DNA of 64,000 nucleotides from Dipteronia dyeriana (lineage: Eukaryota > Streptophyta > Magnoliopsida > Sapindales > Sapindaceae), in NCBI GenBank assembly GCA_032871835.1, contig CM065296.1:121220146-121284145 (forward strand). Direction: 5' to 3'. A program made the translations under genes and the position numbers. Each line of letters starts with the position of its first letter. Within the stretch, counting starts at the first letter, position 1. The notes under the pieces are model-generated. The model had not been told where the DNA came from. It was given only the letters and a program-made list of their open reading frames with translations, and did not search any database. Positions 63,358 to 64,000 of this stretch are shown piece by piece.

Positions 63358-64000
63358 TTTTATTTTTTTTTATAAAACTAATACCATCGTGAATCAAGGC
63401 GAGGGCCCAGTAAAATTGAACTCTACAGGATGCAAAACCTAGATAAAATTGCATTCACTCTAAAAGAAGAAGAAAAAAAATGCATGTGCTGTGAATTATA
63501 ACAATAGTGACTTTAATGTGTCACCTAATAACCAAATGGTGCTTAAGCTTCGAAAGCAAGAAAAAAATATCTCAGTATACGTGTCATGCATCAGTGGTAT
63601 CATCACTGATGTGCGTTGGCAGTGGGACCCAGGAGTTGGATTGGCCATGATTTTGTAGTACAACAACCAGGTCGGGTTATTCAACAAAGGTCTAAGAACA
63701 TTTTAGAATATTCAAATTTTGGAAAATTAATGGAAATTTCATATTCAAGAAAATTGTTCTACAGAAATAAATATTGGAACTAGTAACACTGAATTCACTC
63801 AAAATGTTGCAATTTTGAGATCAAATGAAACAAATTAGAAACAAATTTGTGTTTCCAAATTTTGAAATTATTGAAACAAAATTAAATTTAAAACCAGAAG
63901 AAGAAATCGTTTGTTTGTTTTTTTTTTTTTCAAATGTGGGGACCAATTTGGAGATAATTACGAGAACTAACATTATCTGGTTCGTTTTCAAAAACCGAAA
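63358..64000. other. presumed intron of the DUF7796-like gene; nothing recognised
   Basis: AT-rich, no coding similarity seen on either strand. Confidence 0.35.

Overview
The window is nuclear DNA from a dicot plant. Evidence: AT-rich intergenic DNA, GT-AG introns, plant-only protein families (chloroplast FtsH, a brassinosteroid-signalling-kinase-like gene, DUF630/DUF632, DUF241, a group-6 LEA protein), plant DNA transposon families, and a degenerate endogenous pararetrovirus. The species cannot be named from the sequence. LAYOUT. 1-3.4 kb holds two decayed DUF241 pseudogenes and a scrap of Ty3 gag. 4.7-20.2 kb is the gene-rich part: a five-exon FtsH1/FtsH5-type thylakoid protease (+), a nine-exon BSK1-like receptor-cytoplasmic kinase (-, convergent with FtsH), and a four-exon DUF630/DUF632 gene (-). 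20.2-41 kb is mostly mobile DNA: a hAT-like MITE with a strong hairpin (21.6 kb), a CACTA-like element (23.3-25.2 kb), and a 9,090-bp Mutator-like element (27.9-37.0 kb) with a perfect 9-bp target duplication. That element carries a decayed DUF1985/Ulp1-like gene, a decayed mudrA-type transposase, and an inserted Ty3 RT-RNase H scrap embedded in nested direct duplications. Next to it is a 3.5-kb CACTA element (37.0-40.5 kb) that is itself host to a hAT-like element. 41.3-42.3 kb holds one intact DUF241 gene. 42.3-50 kb is AT-rich intergenic DNA with another hAT-like element (48.9 kb). 50.1-55.2 kb is a degenerate caulimovirid (florendovirus-like) insertion that starts at a (TA)n array and ends at the tRNA-Met primer-binding site. 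56-62 kb holds a Mutator-type MITE, a small LEA_6 gene with a seed/ABA-type promoter, a tandem duplication of the DNA downstream of that gene, and a 1.4-kb Mutator-type element at the duplication junction. 62.2-63.0 kb is the last exon of a DUF7796-like gene whose 5' part lies outside the window. HOW THE GENES RELATE. Plant genes do not form operons and I see no functional cluster: chloroplast proteolysis, brassinosteroid signalling, membrane-associated DUF630/632 and desiccation protection are independent. The coherent story is structural: repeated insertion, nesting, local duplication and decay of mobile DNA between ordinary genes. No tRNA, rRNA or CRISPR array was recognised. Multi-exon genes are listed as one span with exon coordinates in the text; splice sites were placed by eye from GT-AG signals and reading-frame continuity.
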